Source: Bacillota bacterium (lineage in GTDB: Bacteria > Bacillota > Clostridia > Lachnospirales > Lachnospiraceae). Taken from it: a stretch of 12,670 bases of DNA. A program made the position numbers and the translations under genes. Below are positions 1 through 7,294 of this stretch, piece after piece. The DNA lies in contig JAEZLY010000130.1 of the NCBI GenBank assembly GCA_023414985.1, forward strand, positions 1-12,670. The letters run 5' to 3'. The number at the start of each line of letters is the position of its first letter. Position 1 is the stretch's first letter. The notes under the pieces were generated by a model. It did no database searches and was not told the DNA's origin. It saw only the letters and a list, made by a program, of their open reading frames with translations.

Positions 1-219
1 GTAGTTACGAAGGATTTCCCTACCACTGTGAAGCTTGCCAAGGCAAAGCCGGTATACGAGAATCTTCCGGGCTGGAAGACAGAGATCAGGGGTATCAAGG
101 AATATAAGGATTTACCTGAGAACTGCAGAAAGTATATTGAATTCATCGAGAAGGAGCTTGAGGTTCCGATTACTATGATCTCCAACGGACCCGGAAGAAA
201 TGAGATTATAAGAAGATAA
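1..219 (+). CDS. purA: Adenylosuccinate synthetase, C-terminal fragment (5' end outside window)
   Basis: This frame is open from base 1 to a TAA at 217-219, giving the last 72 residues of a protein whose start lies left of the window. The tail contains the segments GWKTEIRG, LPENCRKYIEFIE and VPITMISNGPGR, which match the conserved C-terminus of adenylosuccinate synthetase as I know it. That enzyme is cytosolic and joins IMP and aspartate using GTP, the first committed step from IMP to AMP. The visible part belongs to the C-terminal domain; the GTP-binding P-loop is off the window. A GTG at 28 is in frame but is not a real start, because family similarity continues upstream of it. Transcription should end at the hairpin directly after the stop, so the following gene is a separate unit. 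Assignment is confident despite the fragment being short. Confidence 0.93.
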   Translation, partial: VVTKDFPTTVKLAKAKPVYENLPGWKTEIRGIKEYKDLPENCRKYIEFIEKELEVPITMISNGPGRNEIIRR

Positions 220-237
220 CAGAATAGAATATAGAAT

Positions 238-276
238 AAAAATATCTCCCGGATTTACTATCGGGAGATATTTTTT
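238..276 (+). terminator. Intrinsic terminator of purA
   Basis: An 11-bp perfect stem (241-251 with 262-272, arm AATATCTCCCG) with a 10-base loop is followed by a T run reaching 276. Flanking A residues at 238-240 can extend the stem into the T run. It lies about 20 bases after the purA stop. The T run merges with the -35 box of the next promoter. Confidence 0.93.
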
Positions 277-303
277 GACATCCGGTATGTCCTATGATAC
301 GAT
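275..303 (+). promoter_or_regulatory. Sigma-A promoter for the ABC-F gene
   Basis: A perfect -35 TTGACA (275-280) and a TACGAT -10 (298-303) are separated by 17 bases. The predicted transcription start is near 310, about 30 bases before the ATG at 342. The -35 box directly abuts the purA terminator, so termination and re-initiation are packed together. An alternative TATGAT at 293-298 has a spacer of only 12 and is unlikely. Confidence 0.78.
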
Positions 304-341
304 AGACATGCATTACGGACTAAGAAGGAAAGGTAATATAC

Positions 342-2174
342 ATGAATTTATTAACTGTAGAGAATATGAGTAAAAGCTATACGGAACGTATGCTTTTTGA
401 TCATGTTACATTTGGAATCGGAGAGGGAGAAAAGATCGGAATCATCGGTATCAATGGAACCGGGAAATCCACCCTCCTTAAGATAATCGCAGGCTTAGAG
501 GAACCGGACGAGGGGACGATCACCAAGGGAAAGAAGGTCAGGATTGGATATCTGTCCCAGACTCCGGAGTTTGATTACAAGCAAACGATATTGCAGAATG
601 TCGTACAGGGCCAAAAAGCGGAAGAGGAATACCGCAATCTGGAAGGGGAAGCCAATGCCATGCTGTTAAAGCTGGGGATTACGGATACTTCTGTTACTCC
701 TGAGAAGCTGTCCGGCGGACAGAAGAAGAGGGTGGCACTGGTACGTACACTGCTAACCCCTGCGGAAATCCTGGTACTGGATGAGCCTACCAACCATCTG
801 GATAACGAGATGGCCGAGTGGCTCGAGGATTATTTGAATAAATTTAAGGGTGCTTTTATTATGGTTACCCATGACAGATATTTTCTGGATAAGGTTACGA
901 ATAAGATCATTGAACTCGATAAGGGTAATATCTACTCTTATCAGGCGAATTACTCTAAATTTCTGGAGCTGAAGGCAGAACGTGAAGAGATGGCACAGGC
1001 TACCGAACGTAAGGCGAAAAGCTTATACAGGACAGAGCTGGAATGGATGCAGCGGGGTGCCAGAGCACGATCTACCAAGCAGAAGGCACATATTCAACGT
1101 TTTGAGGAGCTGCGTGATCGAAAGACAATCGAAGAGGATAGTAAAGTAGAGATCAATGCTCTCTCTGCCAGAATGGGTAAGAAGACGATTGAGCTGAACA
1201 GTGTGGAGAAATCCTTTGGAGACAGGAAGCTGATTAAGGACTTTACGTATATTCTCCTTCCCGGTGATCGGATTGGTATTATCGGCCCCAACGGCTGTGG
1301 CAAATCCACGCTGCTCAATATTCTGACAGGTATGCTGTCCCCGGATTCCGGCAGTGTCGAGACAGGAACCACGATTAAGCTGGGATATTTCTCTCAGGAA
1401 AACGAATATATGGATGAGAACCTGAAGGTGATAGATTACATCAGGGATACCGCAGAGTATATTCAGACCTCCGAGGGCACCGCGACAGCTTCCCAGATGT
1501 GCGACCGGTTTCTCTTCCTCGGTTCCATGCAGTATACCCAGATCGCAAAGCTCTCCGGCGGGGAAAAAAGAAGGCTTTATCTGCTGAAGGTTCTGATGGA
1601 GGCTCCTAATGTATTGGTACTGGATGAGCCGACCAATGATCTGGATATTAAGACTCTGACGATACTTGAGGATTATCTGGATACTTATCCGGGAATTGTC
1701 GTGACCGTATCCCATGACCGGTATTTTCTGGACAGGATTGCCACACGGATATTCTCCTTCGAAGATGGCCGAATTAAGCAGTATGAAGGCAACTTCACCG
1801 ATTATAAGCAGGCAAGGAACGACAGTGCTGAAGAGGGCCAAGGAATCAGTAATAAGTCTTCTTTCATGACGGATTTGGCTGAGGAACAGAAGGCAGCCAG
1901 CATGGCTACCTGGAAGCAGAAGAGTAATAAACCGAAATTCACTTATCAGGAGCAGAAGGATTTTGAGAGCATCGACGAAGATATCGCGAAGCTCGAGCAG
2001 CAGCTGGAGGAAACAGATCAGGCAATTGCGAAGGAGTCTACGAATTATTCCAAGCTTCAGGAACTGATGAAACAGAAGGAAACCCTCGCCAAGGCATTGG
2101 AAGATAAGATGGAGCGTTGGGTCTATCTGAATGACCTCGCGGAACAGATCGAAGCTGCGAAGCAGGAGAGATAA
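342..2174 (+). CDS. ABC-F family ATPase, Uup/YfmR type (ribosome-associated translation factor)
   Basis: This 610-residue soluble protein has two ABC ATPase domains and no membrane segments, the layout of ABC-F proteins that bind the ribosomal E site. Domain 1 has Walker A GINGTGKST (36-44), signature LSGGQ (123-127) and Walker B LVLDEPTNHLD (144-154). Domain 2 has Walker A GPNGCGKST (315-323), signature LSGGE (404-408) and Walker B LVLDEPTNDLD (425-434). Both catalytic glutamates (E148, E429) are present. The linker between the domains is helical and contains EWMQRGARARSTKQK, which resembles the matching region of E. coli Uup. The C-terminal ~90 residues are a charged coiled coil ending LEDKMERWVYLNDLAEQ, also as in Uup. 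That tail separates it from EttA and from antibiotic-resistance ABC-F types. From family knowledge, B. subtilis YfmR relieves stalled ribosomes together with EF-P; the same role here is inference. The start at 342 has AAGGAAAGG 8 bases upstream. Confidence 0.92.
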   Translation: MNLLTVENMSKSYTERMLFDHVTFGIGEGEKIGIIGINGTGKSTLLKIIAGLEEPDEGTITKGKKVRIGYLSQTPEFDYKQTILQNVVQGQKAEEEYRNLEGEANAMLLKLGITDTSVTPEKLSGGQKKRVALVRTLLTPAEILVLDEPTNHLDNEMAEWLEDYLNKFKGAFIMVTHDRYFLDKVTNKIIELDKGNIYSYQANYSKFLELKAEREEMAQATERKAKSLYRTELEWMQRGARARSTKQKAHIQRFEELRDRKTIEEDSKVEINALSARMGKKTIELNSVEKSFGDRKLIKDFTYILLPGDRIGIIGPNGCGKSTLLNILTGMLSPDSGSVETGTTIKLGYFSQENEYMDENLKVIDYIRDTAEYIQTSEGTATASQMCDRFLFLGSMQYTQIAKLSGGEKRRLYLLKVLMEAPNVLVLDEPTNDLDIKTLTILEDYLDTYPGIVVTVSHDRYFLDRIATRIFSFEDGRIKQYEGNFTDYKQARNDSAEEGQGISNKSSFMTDLAEEQKAASMATWKQKSNKPKFTYQEQKDFESIDEDIAKLEQQLEETDQAIAKESTNYSKLQELMKQKETLAKALEDKMERWVYLNDLAEQIEAAKQER

Positions 2175-2184
2175 ATAGAAAAGA

Positions 2185-2221
2185 CCTTCCTGTATAGTAA
2201 CTCCCTATTGATACGGGAAGG
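2185..2221. terminator. Hairpin between ABC-F and SdpI genes; weak or bidirectional terminator
   Basis: A 10-bp stem (2185-2194 with 2212-2221, one G-T pair) encloses a 17-base loop. On the plus strand it is followed by GTTCATTCT, which is not a T run, so it should let much transcription through to the SdpI gene. On the minus strand the stem is followed by TCTTTTCT, so it could stop antisense transcripts coming from the DUF2164 gene. An mRNA-processing or attenuation role is equally possible. Confidence 0.45.
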
Positions 2222-2244
2222 GTTCATTCTAAGGAGGAAGCTGT

Positions 2245-2631
2245 ATGGGTTTAGATATTTTTCAGCTAGTAAGTTGTTTGATTATCCCGGTGTTAATGCT
2301 GTTCTTTGGTCTAAAATTCAGAAAAAAGGGACCGAGCAAGATTAATTGGTTTTATGGGTATAGAACTACCATGTCAATGAAAAATAAAGAGACCTGGGAG
2401 TTCGCGCATGAATATTGCGGAAGAGTCTGGAGAAGATGGGGCGCTATTATGCTGATCGTATCCATGCTCCTCTGCATCACCACCTTAAGAATTAGTGAAG
2501 ACGGTCGCGGAATCGTAATATTGGTGTCGGTAACCGTACAGACAATCTTGCTGGTTGTCTCTATTTACCCTGTGGAAAAGGCGTTAAAAAATAATTTTGA
2601 TCAGGACGGTAATCGAAGAATAGTAAGTTAA
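2245..2631 (+). CDS. Small SdpI-family integral membrane protein
   Basis: This 128-residue protein has three predicted membrane helices (about 5-24, 65-82 and 89-107). Between helices 1 and 2 lies NWFYGYRTTMSMKNKETW (34-51), followed by the H55-x4-R60 region. The N-x-x-x-GYRT...S....W pattern is the hallmark of the SdpI domain. In B. subtilis, SdpI is a longer membrane protein that confers immunity to the SdpC toxin and sequesters the SdpR repressor. This protein is much shorter, carrying little beyond the SdpI domain, and no SdpC-like toxin or ArsR-type SdpR is visible nearby, so an immunity role is unproven. The start has a near-perfect AAGGAGG 7 bases upstream (2231-2237). It is probably co-transcribed with the ABC-F gene 70 bases upstream, through a leaky hairpin. 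Its stop overlaps the stop of the convergent DUF2164 gene. Confidence 0.82.
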   Translation: MGLDIFQLVSCLIIPVLMLFFGLKFRKKGPSKINWFYGYRTTMSMKNKETWEFAHEYCGRVWRRWGAIMLIVSMLLCITTLRISEDGRGIVILVSVTVQTILLVVSIYPVEKALKNNFDQDGNRRIVS

Positions 2632-2891
2632 TTCTCTTCCTTGTACAGGGTATAATAATCCGCTTCGATATCCTCCATCCGCTTACCATACCAGAACTTT
2701 ACGTCATCGAGAGCTTTGTTATAGATGGCTTTACCGAGGTTGTCCAGGAAGAAATCAAGGATATTCTCAGAGGCTATGATACCAAGCTTTTCGTCCCGTT
2801 CGGTCTCAAAATAGTAGATGATTTCTTCCTGCAGCTTTTTCCTTTCTTCACTTGTCAGGTTAATCCCAAGGGGAGCAGGCTTTTTCATCAT
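2628..2891 (-). CDS. DUF2164-family small cytosolic protein
   Basis: This 87-residue protein begins MMKKPAPLGINLTSEER. It contains IIYYFETERDEKLGIIASENILDFFLDNLG and an acidic, tyrosine-rich tail. The pattern of an early SxEER, then YFxxExDExLG and a (L/I)LDFFL segment fits DUF2164 as I remember it; that family has no known function. No membrane segment or signal peptide is visible, and the protein should be mostly helical. The frame stays open upstream to 2984, but I place the start at 2891. An AAGGAG (2902-2907) sits 10 bases before that ATG, the upstream part is unlike the family, and the extension would begin ahead of the predicted promoter. A second ATG at 2888 is possible. The gene converges on the SdpI gene with a 4-base stop overlap and no terminator between them. 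Confidence 0.8.
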   Translation of the reverse strand: MMKKPAPLGINLTSEERKKLQEEIIYYFETERDEKLGIIASENILDFFLDNLGKAIYNKALDDVKFWYGKRMEDIEADYYTLYKEEN

Positions 2892-2901
2892 TAAATTCAC
2901 A

Positions 2902-2907
2902 CTCCTT
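2902..2907 (-). promoter_or_regulatory. Ribosome binding site deciding the DUF2164 start
   Basis: AAGGAG on the minus strand lies 10 bases before the ATG at 2891 and 13 before the one at 2888. A GTG at 2900 is too close to it to be used. Confidence 0.7.
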
Positions 2908-2933
2908 TTCAATGTAATTAGTTTATTAATCCT

Positions 2934-2962
2934 GTTATATAGTATTTCTCTGTGTTTGTAAA
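2934..2962 (-). promoter_or_regulatory. Sigma-A promoter for the DUF2164 gene
   Basis: Read on the minus strand, TTTACA (2957-2962) and TATAAC (2934-2939) are separated by 17 bases. This predicts a start near 2927, about 36 bases before the ATG at 2891. It supports the short start and argues against the extended frame reaching 2984. Confidence 0.65.
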
Positions 2963-3020
2963 GGGATATTACAGAATATAGCAAAAGCAGTAATATAGAT
3001 TGATACTATGGATAAGCTCG

Positions 3021-3079
3021 AAATTAAAAAATCCTCTTCAGGAAATACCTTAGATGAAAGGTTACTCCCGAAGAGGATT
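3021..3079 (-). terminator. Nested-stem terminator of the marR-ABC exporter operon
   Basis: A 10-bp outer stem (3030-3039 with 3070-3079, minus-strand arm AATCCTCTTC) encloses 30 bases. These hold a smaller 5-bp stem (3047-3051 with 3058-3062). On the minus strand the structure is followed by TTTTTAATTT (3030 down to 3021). It lies 54 bases beyond the stop of the 627-residue ABC gene at 3134. On the plus strand it is followed only by ATTTAT, so termination is mainly for the minus strand. Confidence 0.85.
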
Positions 3080-3133
3080 ATTTATATGCACGATTAAATC
3101 AATTGTAGCTATTTGTGTGAAATACTGCGGGGA

Positions 3134-5017
3134 TTACGCGGTTTGCTCAAACTGTGAGTTATATAGGTTAGCGTAGAAACCGCCCTTTGCAAGTAATTCG
3201 GTATGAGTACCCTGCTCTACGATGTCACCCTCATTCATAACCAGGATCCAGTCTGCATCTCTGATCGTTGAAAGACGGTGTGCGATGATGAAACTGGTTC
3301 TTCCCTTCATCAGGCTGTCCATCGCTCTCTGTATCATGATCTCGGTTCTGGTATCGACTGAGCTGGTTGCTTCGTCCAGGATCAGGATCTTAGGATCAGC
3401 TAAGATTGCTCTCGCAATGGTTAAGAGCTGCTTCTGTCCCTGTGAGACATTGCTTGCTTCTTCATTCAGAACCATTTGATAGCCATCCGGAAGGGTTGAG
3501 ATAAAATGATGAACATGTGCTGCTCTGGCTGCTTTGATAACCTCATCATCTGTTGCATCGAGCTTACTATAACGGATATTATCCATTATGGTTCCGTTAA
3601 ACAGCCAGGTATCCTGCAATACCATACCGAACAGCCTACGGAGGTCGCTTCGGTTGAAATCCTGAATATTGTGGCCGTCGATTAGGATCTCTCCGCTGTT
3701 GATATCGTAGAATCGCATCAGCAGCTTTACCATGGTAGTCTTACCGGCACCGGTGGGACCGACGATCGCGATCTTCTGACCGTTATTCACCTTGGTGCTG
3801 AAGTCATTGATGATGATCTTATCCGGATTGTAGCCGAAATGAACATCCTTAAATTCTACATTTCCTTCGATTCCTTCGATGGATACGGGATTTTCAACTG
3901 TCTGTACCTCTTCCTCTACAGATAGGAATTCAAATACTCTTTCAGCGGCGGCTGCAGTAGACTGGAACATATTCGCAACCTGCATCAGCTGATTGATTGG
4001 CTGGGTAAAGAGACGAATATATTGGAAGAAGGATTGAATCTGACCTACCTGGATCTTACCTTTGATCGCAAGATAACCACCCAGAATCGCAACACCCACA
4101 TATCCGATGTTGCCGATGAATTGCATAATCGGCATCATAAGACCGGAAAGGAACTGGGATTTCCATGCAGATTCATAAAGCTTCTCATTCTTCTCCGCAA
4201 ATTCTTTCATAGCTTCTTCTTCTTTATTAAATACCTTAACGATGTTATGTCCGCCATAGACCTCTTCGACCTGACCATTCACATGACCCAGATATTCCTG
4301 CTGCTGCTTAAAGTACTTTTGTGACTTCTTCACAACCCTGCCTACCACAATTCCGGAGAGCGGAAGGATGATTAAGGCCAGCAAGGTCATCGGAACACTG
4401 ATCCGCAGCATCATAATGAGTACACCGATAATGGAGACAACCGAGGTAATCAACTGGGATAAGCTCTGGTTCAAGCTGGTACCCAGAGTATCGATATCAT
4501 TGGTTACTCTGGACAGGATTTCACCATGGGAGGTAGTGTCAAAATAATTCATCGGCATCCGGTGTACCTTCTCGGAGATATCCTTCCGGAATTTATAGGT
4601 AACCTTCTGCGCGATACCGGTCATGATCCAACCCTGTACAAAGGAGAACAGAGCACTGACACCGTACAGAGTGATCAGCGTAATCAGGATTTTGGCTACT
4701 TTATCAAAATCAATACCGGATCCGCCGCCAAGCTTGCGGATGAGTCCGTTGAAGATTTCCGTAGTGGCATCACCCATGATCGTCGGGCCAATGATTGAGA
4801 ATATTGTGCTGCCGATGGCAAAAATCAGCATGAACAGAAAGCCAATTTTGTATCTGGCCAGACTGGAAACCAGTTTCTTCATTGTTCCTTTAAAATCTCT
4901 GGCCTTTTCTCCGGGCATCATTCCGGGAGGTCCTCCCGGACCCATGCCCATACCTCCCCTTCTCCTTCCTGGAGCAGGTGTCTTAGGAGTTTGTTGTGTG
5001 TTATCTTCTCTACTCAT
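3134..5017 (-). CDS. ABC exporter half, consensus ATP site subunit of a heterodimer (627 aa)
   Basis: This is an ABC half-exporter with a membrane domain (first helices about 58-80 and 108-133, with further ones to about 320) and a C-terminal ATPase. ATPase motifs are Walker A GPTGAGKTT (420-428), Q-loop Q468, signature VSQGQ (524-528), Walker B ILILDE (544-549) with catalytic E549, and switch H580. The signature is altered (Q for the first G) while its own ATP-hydrolysis residues are intact. This is the reverse of its partner, as expected in heterodimeric exporters of the TM287/288, LmrCD or BmrCD type. Such proteins export drugs or other amphipathic compounds; the substrate here is unknown. 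Before the first helix is a low-complexity cytosolic tail rich in Gly, Pro and Met (22-36, GMGMGPGGPPGMMPG). The start overlaps the end of the upstream partner gene by 8 bases and has GAGGAGG 9 bases before it, so the two are translationally coupled. Confidence 0.93.
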   Translation of the reverse strand: MSREDNTQQTPKTPAPGRRRGGMGMGPGGPPGMMPGEKARDFKGTMKKLVSSLARYKIGFLFMLIFAIGSTIFSIIGPTIMGDATTEIFNGLIRKLGGGSGIDFDKVAKILITLITLYGVSALFSFVQGWIMTGIAQKVTYKFRKDISEKVHRMPMNYFDTTSHGEILSRVTNDIDTLGTSLNQSLSQLITSVVSIIGVLIMMLRISVPMTLLALIILPLSGIVVGRVVKKSQKYFKQQQEYLGHVNGQVEEVYGGHNIVKVFNKEEEAMKEFAEKNEKLYESAWKSQFLSGLMMPIMQFIGNIGYVGVAILGGYLAIKGKIQVGQIQSFFQYIRLFTQPINQLMQVANMFQSTAAAAERVFEFLSVEEEVQTVENPVSIEGIEGNVEFKDVHFGYNPDKIIINDFSTKVNNGQKIAIVGPTGAGKTTMVKLLMRFYDINSGEILIDGHNIQDFNRSDLRRLFGMVLQDTWLFNGTIMDNIRYSKLDATDDEVIKAARAAHVHHFISTLPDGYQMVLNEEASNVSQGQKQLLTIARAILADPKILILDEATSSVDTRTEIMIQRAMDSLMKGRTSFIIAHRLSTIRDADWILVMNEGDIVEQGTHTELLAKGGFYANLYNSQFEQTA

Positions 5018-7253
5018 AATTCAATTCCTCCTCTGATAATTGGGAAGAAGCAATCTGTTGATATACTTCACAATTCTTTAACAGCTCTTTATGGGTTCCT
5101 TTTCCGACGATGCGTCCGTCATCCAGAACGAGGATCTGCTCTGCATTCATGATGGTGCTGATTCTTTGTGCCACGATCAGTACGGTACTGTCAGAAAGCT
5201 CTTCCTTCAGAGTCTTACGAAGCTTCGCATCTGTCTTATAATCCAGTGCAGAAAAGCTGTCGTCAAAGATATAGACCTCCGGCTTCTTTGCGATTGCCCT
5301 GGCAATGGAAAGTCTCTGCTTCTGGCCGCCGGATACGTTGGTTCCGCCTTGGGAAATCGGAGCTTCGTAACCCTCTGATTTCGCATCGATGAATTCTTCT
5401 GCCTGAGCTATTCTTGCAGCAATCTTTACCTCTTCCTCGGAAGCATTCGGAGCACCGAATTTAATATTAGACTCTATGGTACCGGTGAACAGGGTGCCCT
5501 TTTGAGGAACAAACCCCAGCTTCTCACGAAGGGAATGTTGTTTCATTCTGGTAATATCCGTTCCGTTCAGAAGGATGGTACCGCCTGTTGCATCATAAAA
5601 TCTCGGAATTAAATTAATCAGAGTCGATTTACCACTGCCGGTGCTGCCGATAATTGCTGTCGTCTCTCCGGGCTTTGCAGTAAAACTGATGTCGGAAAGG
5701 ACATCCTCCTCTGCATTCGGATAGCGGAAAGCGACATTCTTAAATTCCAGTAATCCATGTAGTGAAGCACTCATAGGCAGTTCTGCTTCGGGATCCGATA
5801 TCGTGGTTTTTGTTGTTAATATCTCATCAATACGACCTGCGGCAACTGCTGCACGGGGATAAATGATGGAGATCATGGTAAGCATCAGGAAGGACATGAT
5901 AATCTGCATCGTATACTGTATGAAAGCGATCATATCTCCGACCTGCATCGAACCGGCATCAATTTTATGTGCGCCGACCCAGATGATCAGAATTGAAGTT
6001 AAGTTCATCAGGAGCATCAGGATAGGGAAAAGGAAGGTCATGACACGGCTGACAAACAGAGTGTTTTTCGTTAAGTCAACATTGGCTCTATCAAATCGCT
6101 TCTCTTCATAGTCCACGGTACTGAAGGCACGGATAACCGGGAGACCGGTAATAATTTCACGCATAACCAGATTGATACGGTCAATCAGCTTTTGCATCAG
6201 CTTGAATTTCGGCATTGCTACAACAAGCAGAATACCGATCAGAAGCAGGATGGAAGCCACTCCAAGGATTAATACCCAGGACATGGAGAGATTGGTATTG
6301 ACAATCTTCAGAATGCCGCCGATCGCCAGGATTGGGGCATAGATAACGATACGAATCAGGATAACAACCAGGTTCTGCACCTGTTGAATATCATTGGTAC
6401 TTCTGGTAATCAGAGAAGCAGTGGAGAACTGATCCATCTCACGGTTAGAGAAGGACAGAACCTTGGTAAATACATTGCTTCTTAAGTCACGGCCCATTCT
6501 TGCAGCCACTCTGGAGGCACAGAAGGTAACCAGAATTGAAGCAATCATCGCAGCGAGGGCAATGCCGATCATCTTTAAACCGACAAGAAGTAAGTAATTT
6601 GTCTGAATTCGATTAATATCCATACCGATTGCGGTATATTCACCCTTGATATAGGTGCCTGCACTTGCAGACAGGATCATGGAAGAAAGGGATTCTGTCT
6701 GTTTGCGGATAGCGGTGATCAGGGGGGATCTATTTTCCTCCGGGAGCATGTTCAGGATGGCGAAGATATCATCATTTCCCTGGGTCAACTGCTTCGGAAG
6801 ATTAGCCAGTACCTTTTCCTTCATGGAAACCGAGGTGGCATTGTCGCCTTCGAAACCAAGTACCAGTATCATAGGAGTGGAGAGGGCATCGGCGACCGCC
6901 GTTTCTTCTTCTCCATCCCAGAGCAGAAGAGTTTCCGAGCTTAACGCAGGATATTTATCGAGATAATCGTTCCATTCCTTCTCGGTTACACTATCCTGTG
7001 TGAGGGGTGTGTAATGTGGTTCAACCGTATTTTTCTCATCTGCCGTCATGAAAAGGGCCAAGCGATCCATCTCGGATTGACGGAGAACCTTAGGAACGGC
7101 ATCATTGATACCGTTCTTACCAATACCTACATTGATGATATCGGAGGTATAGGTGGGCAGCGATAAGTCACACGTTGCCTGTAATATCAAAAGGAGCACA
7201 ACGAAAACAAGTACTGGGCTCGACTTTTTCAAGAATTTTAGTAGCCTAAACAT
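5010..7253 (-). CDS. ABC exporter half, degenerate ATP site subunit with large extracellular insert (747 aa)
   Basis: This is the partner half-exporter. The ATPase domain has Walker A GSTGSGKST (536-544), an intact signature VSGGQ (640-644) and Walker B VYIFDD (660-665). In that Walker B, D665 replaces the catalytic glutamate, and Q696 replaces the switch histidine (VAQRIST). Its own ATP site should therefore hydrolyse poorly, while its good signature completes the active site of the 627-residue partner. TM1 is about 13-31, but TM2 does not begin until about 218. The intervening ~180 residues are hydrophilic and should lie outside the cell, as the usual TM1-TM2 loop does. They include DEKNTVEPHYTPLTQDSVTE and a helical part near 165-200. 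This explains the length against a usual ~580 residues. BmrD of B. subtilis also has an extracellular domain but, as I recall, on the catalytically intact subunit, so the arrangement differs. The start has AAAGGA just upstream and follows the MarR gene by 41 bases. Confidence 0.93.
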   Translation of the reverse strand: MFRLLKFLKKSSPVLVFVVLLLILQATCDLSLPTYTSDIINVGIGKNGINDAVPKVLRQSEMDRLALFMTADEKNTVEPHYTPLTQDSVTEKEWNDYLDKYPALSSETLLLWDGEEETAVADALSTPMILVLGFEGDNATSVSMKEKVLANLPKQLTQGNDDIFAILNMLPEENRSPLITAIRKQTESLSSMILSASAGTYIKGEYTAIGMDINRIQTNYLLLVGLKMIGIALAAMIASILVTFCASRVAARMGRDLRSNVFTKVLSFSNREMDQFSTASLITRSTNDIQQVQNLVVILIRIVIYAPILAIGGILKIVNTNLSMSWVLILGVASILLLIGILLVVAMPKFKLMQKLIDRINLVMREIITGLPVIRAFSTVDYEEKRFDRANVDLTKNTLFVSRVMTFLFPILMLLMNLTSILIIWVGAHKIDAGSMQVGDMIAFIQYTMQIIMSFLMLTMISIIYPRAAVAAGRIDEILTTKTTISDPEAELPMSASLHGLLEFKNVAFRYPNAEEDVLSDISFTAKPGETTAIIGSTGSGKSTLINLIPRFYDATGGTILLNGTDITRMKQHSLREKLGFVPQKGTLFTGTIESNIKFGAPNASEEEVKIAARIAQAEEFIDAKSEGYEAPISQGGTNVSGGQKQRLSIARAIAKKPEVYIFDDSFSALDYKTDAKLRKTLKEELSDSTVLIVAQRISTIMNAEQILVLDDGRIVGKGTHKELLKNCEVYQQIASSQLSEEELNYE
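5027..5033 (-). promoter_or_regulatory. Ribosome binding site of the 627-aa ABC gene, inside the upstream gene
   Basis: GAGGAGG on the minus strand, 9 bases before the ATG at 5017, lies within the last codons of the 747-residue ABC gene. It fixes the start that overlaps the upstream stop (TAG at 5010-5012) and implies coupled translation of the two subunits. Confidence 0.8.
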
Positions 7254-7294
7254 AGAGTTTCCTTTCTTAATTAAAATGTTATTCGCGGGTAGTA

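Noticed and set aside
1023..1841. Long open frame on the minus strand (272 codons) inside the ABC-F gene, plus shorter ones at 575-793 and 1094-1372.
   Set aside because: They are antisense to a coding frame with every ABC-F motif, have no convincing ribosome binding site, and their translations show no domain pattern.
2892..2984. N-terminal extension of the DUF2164 frame up to 2984.
   Set aside because: It would start ahead of the predicted promoter (2934-2962), and a good AAGGAG sits before the ATG at 2891.
3222..6966. Plus-strand open frames inside the two ABC exporter genes (for example 4022-4324, 4623-5036 and 6655-6966).
   Set aside because: All are antisense to frames with complete ABC motifs, and their translations look like shadow sequence.
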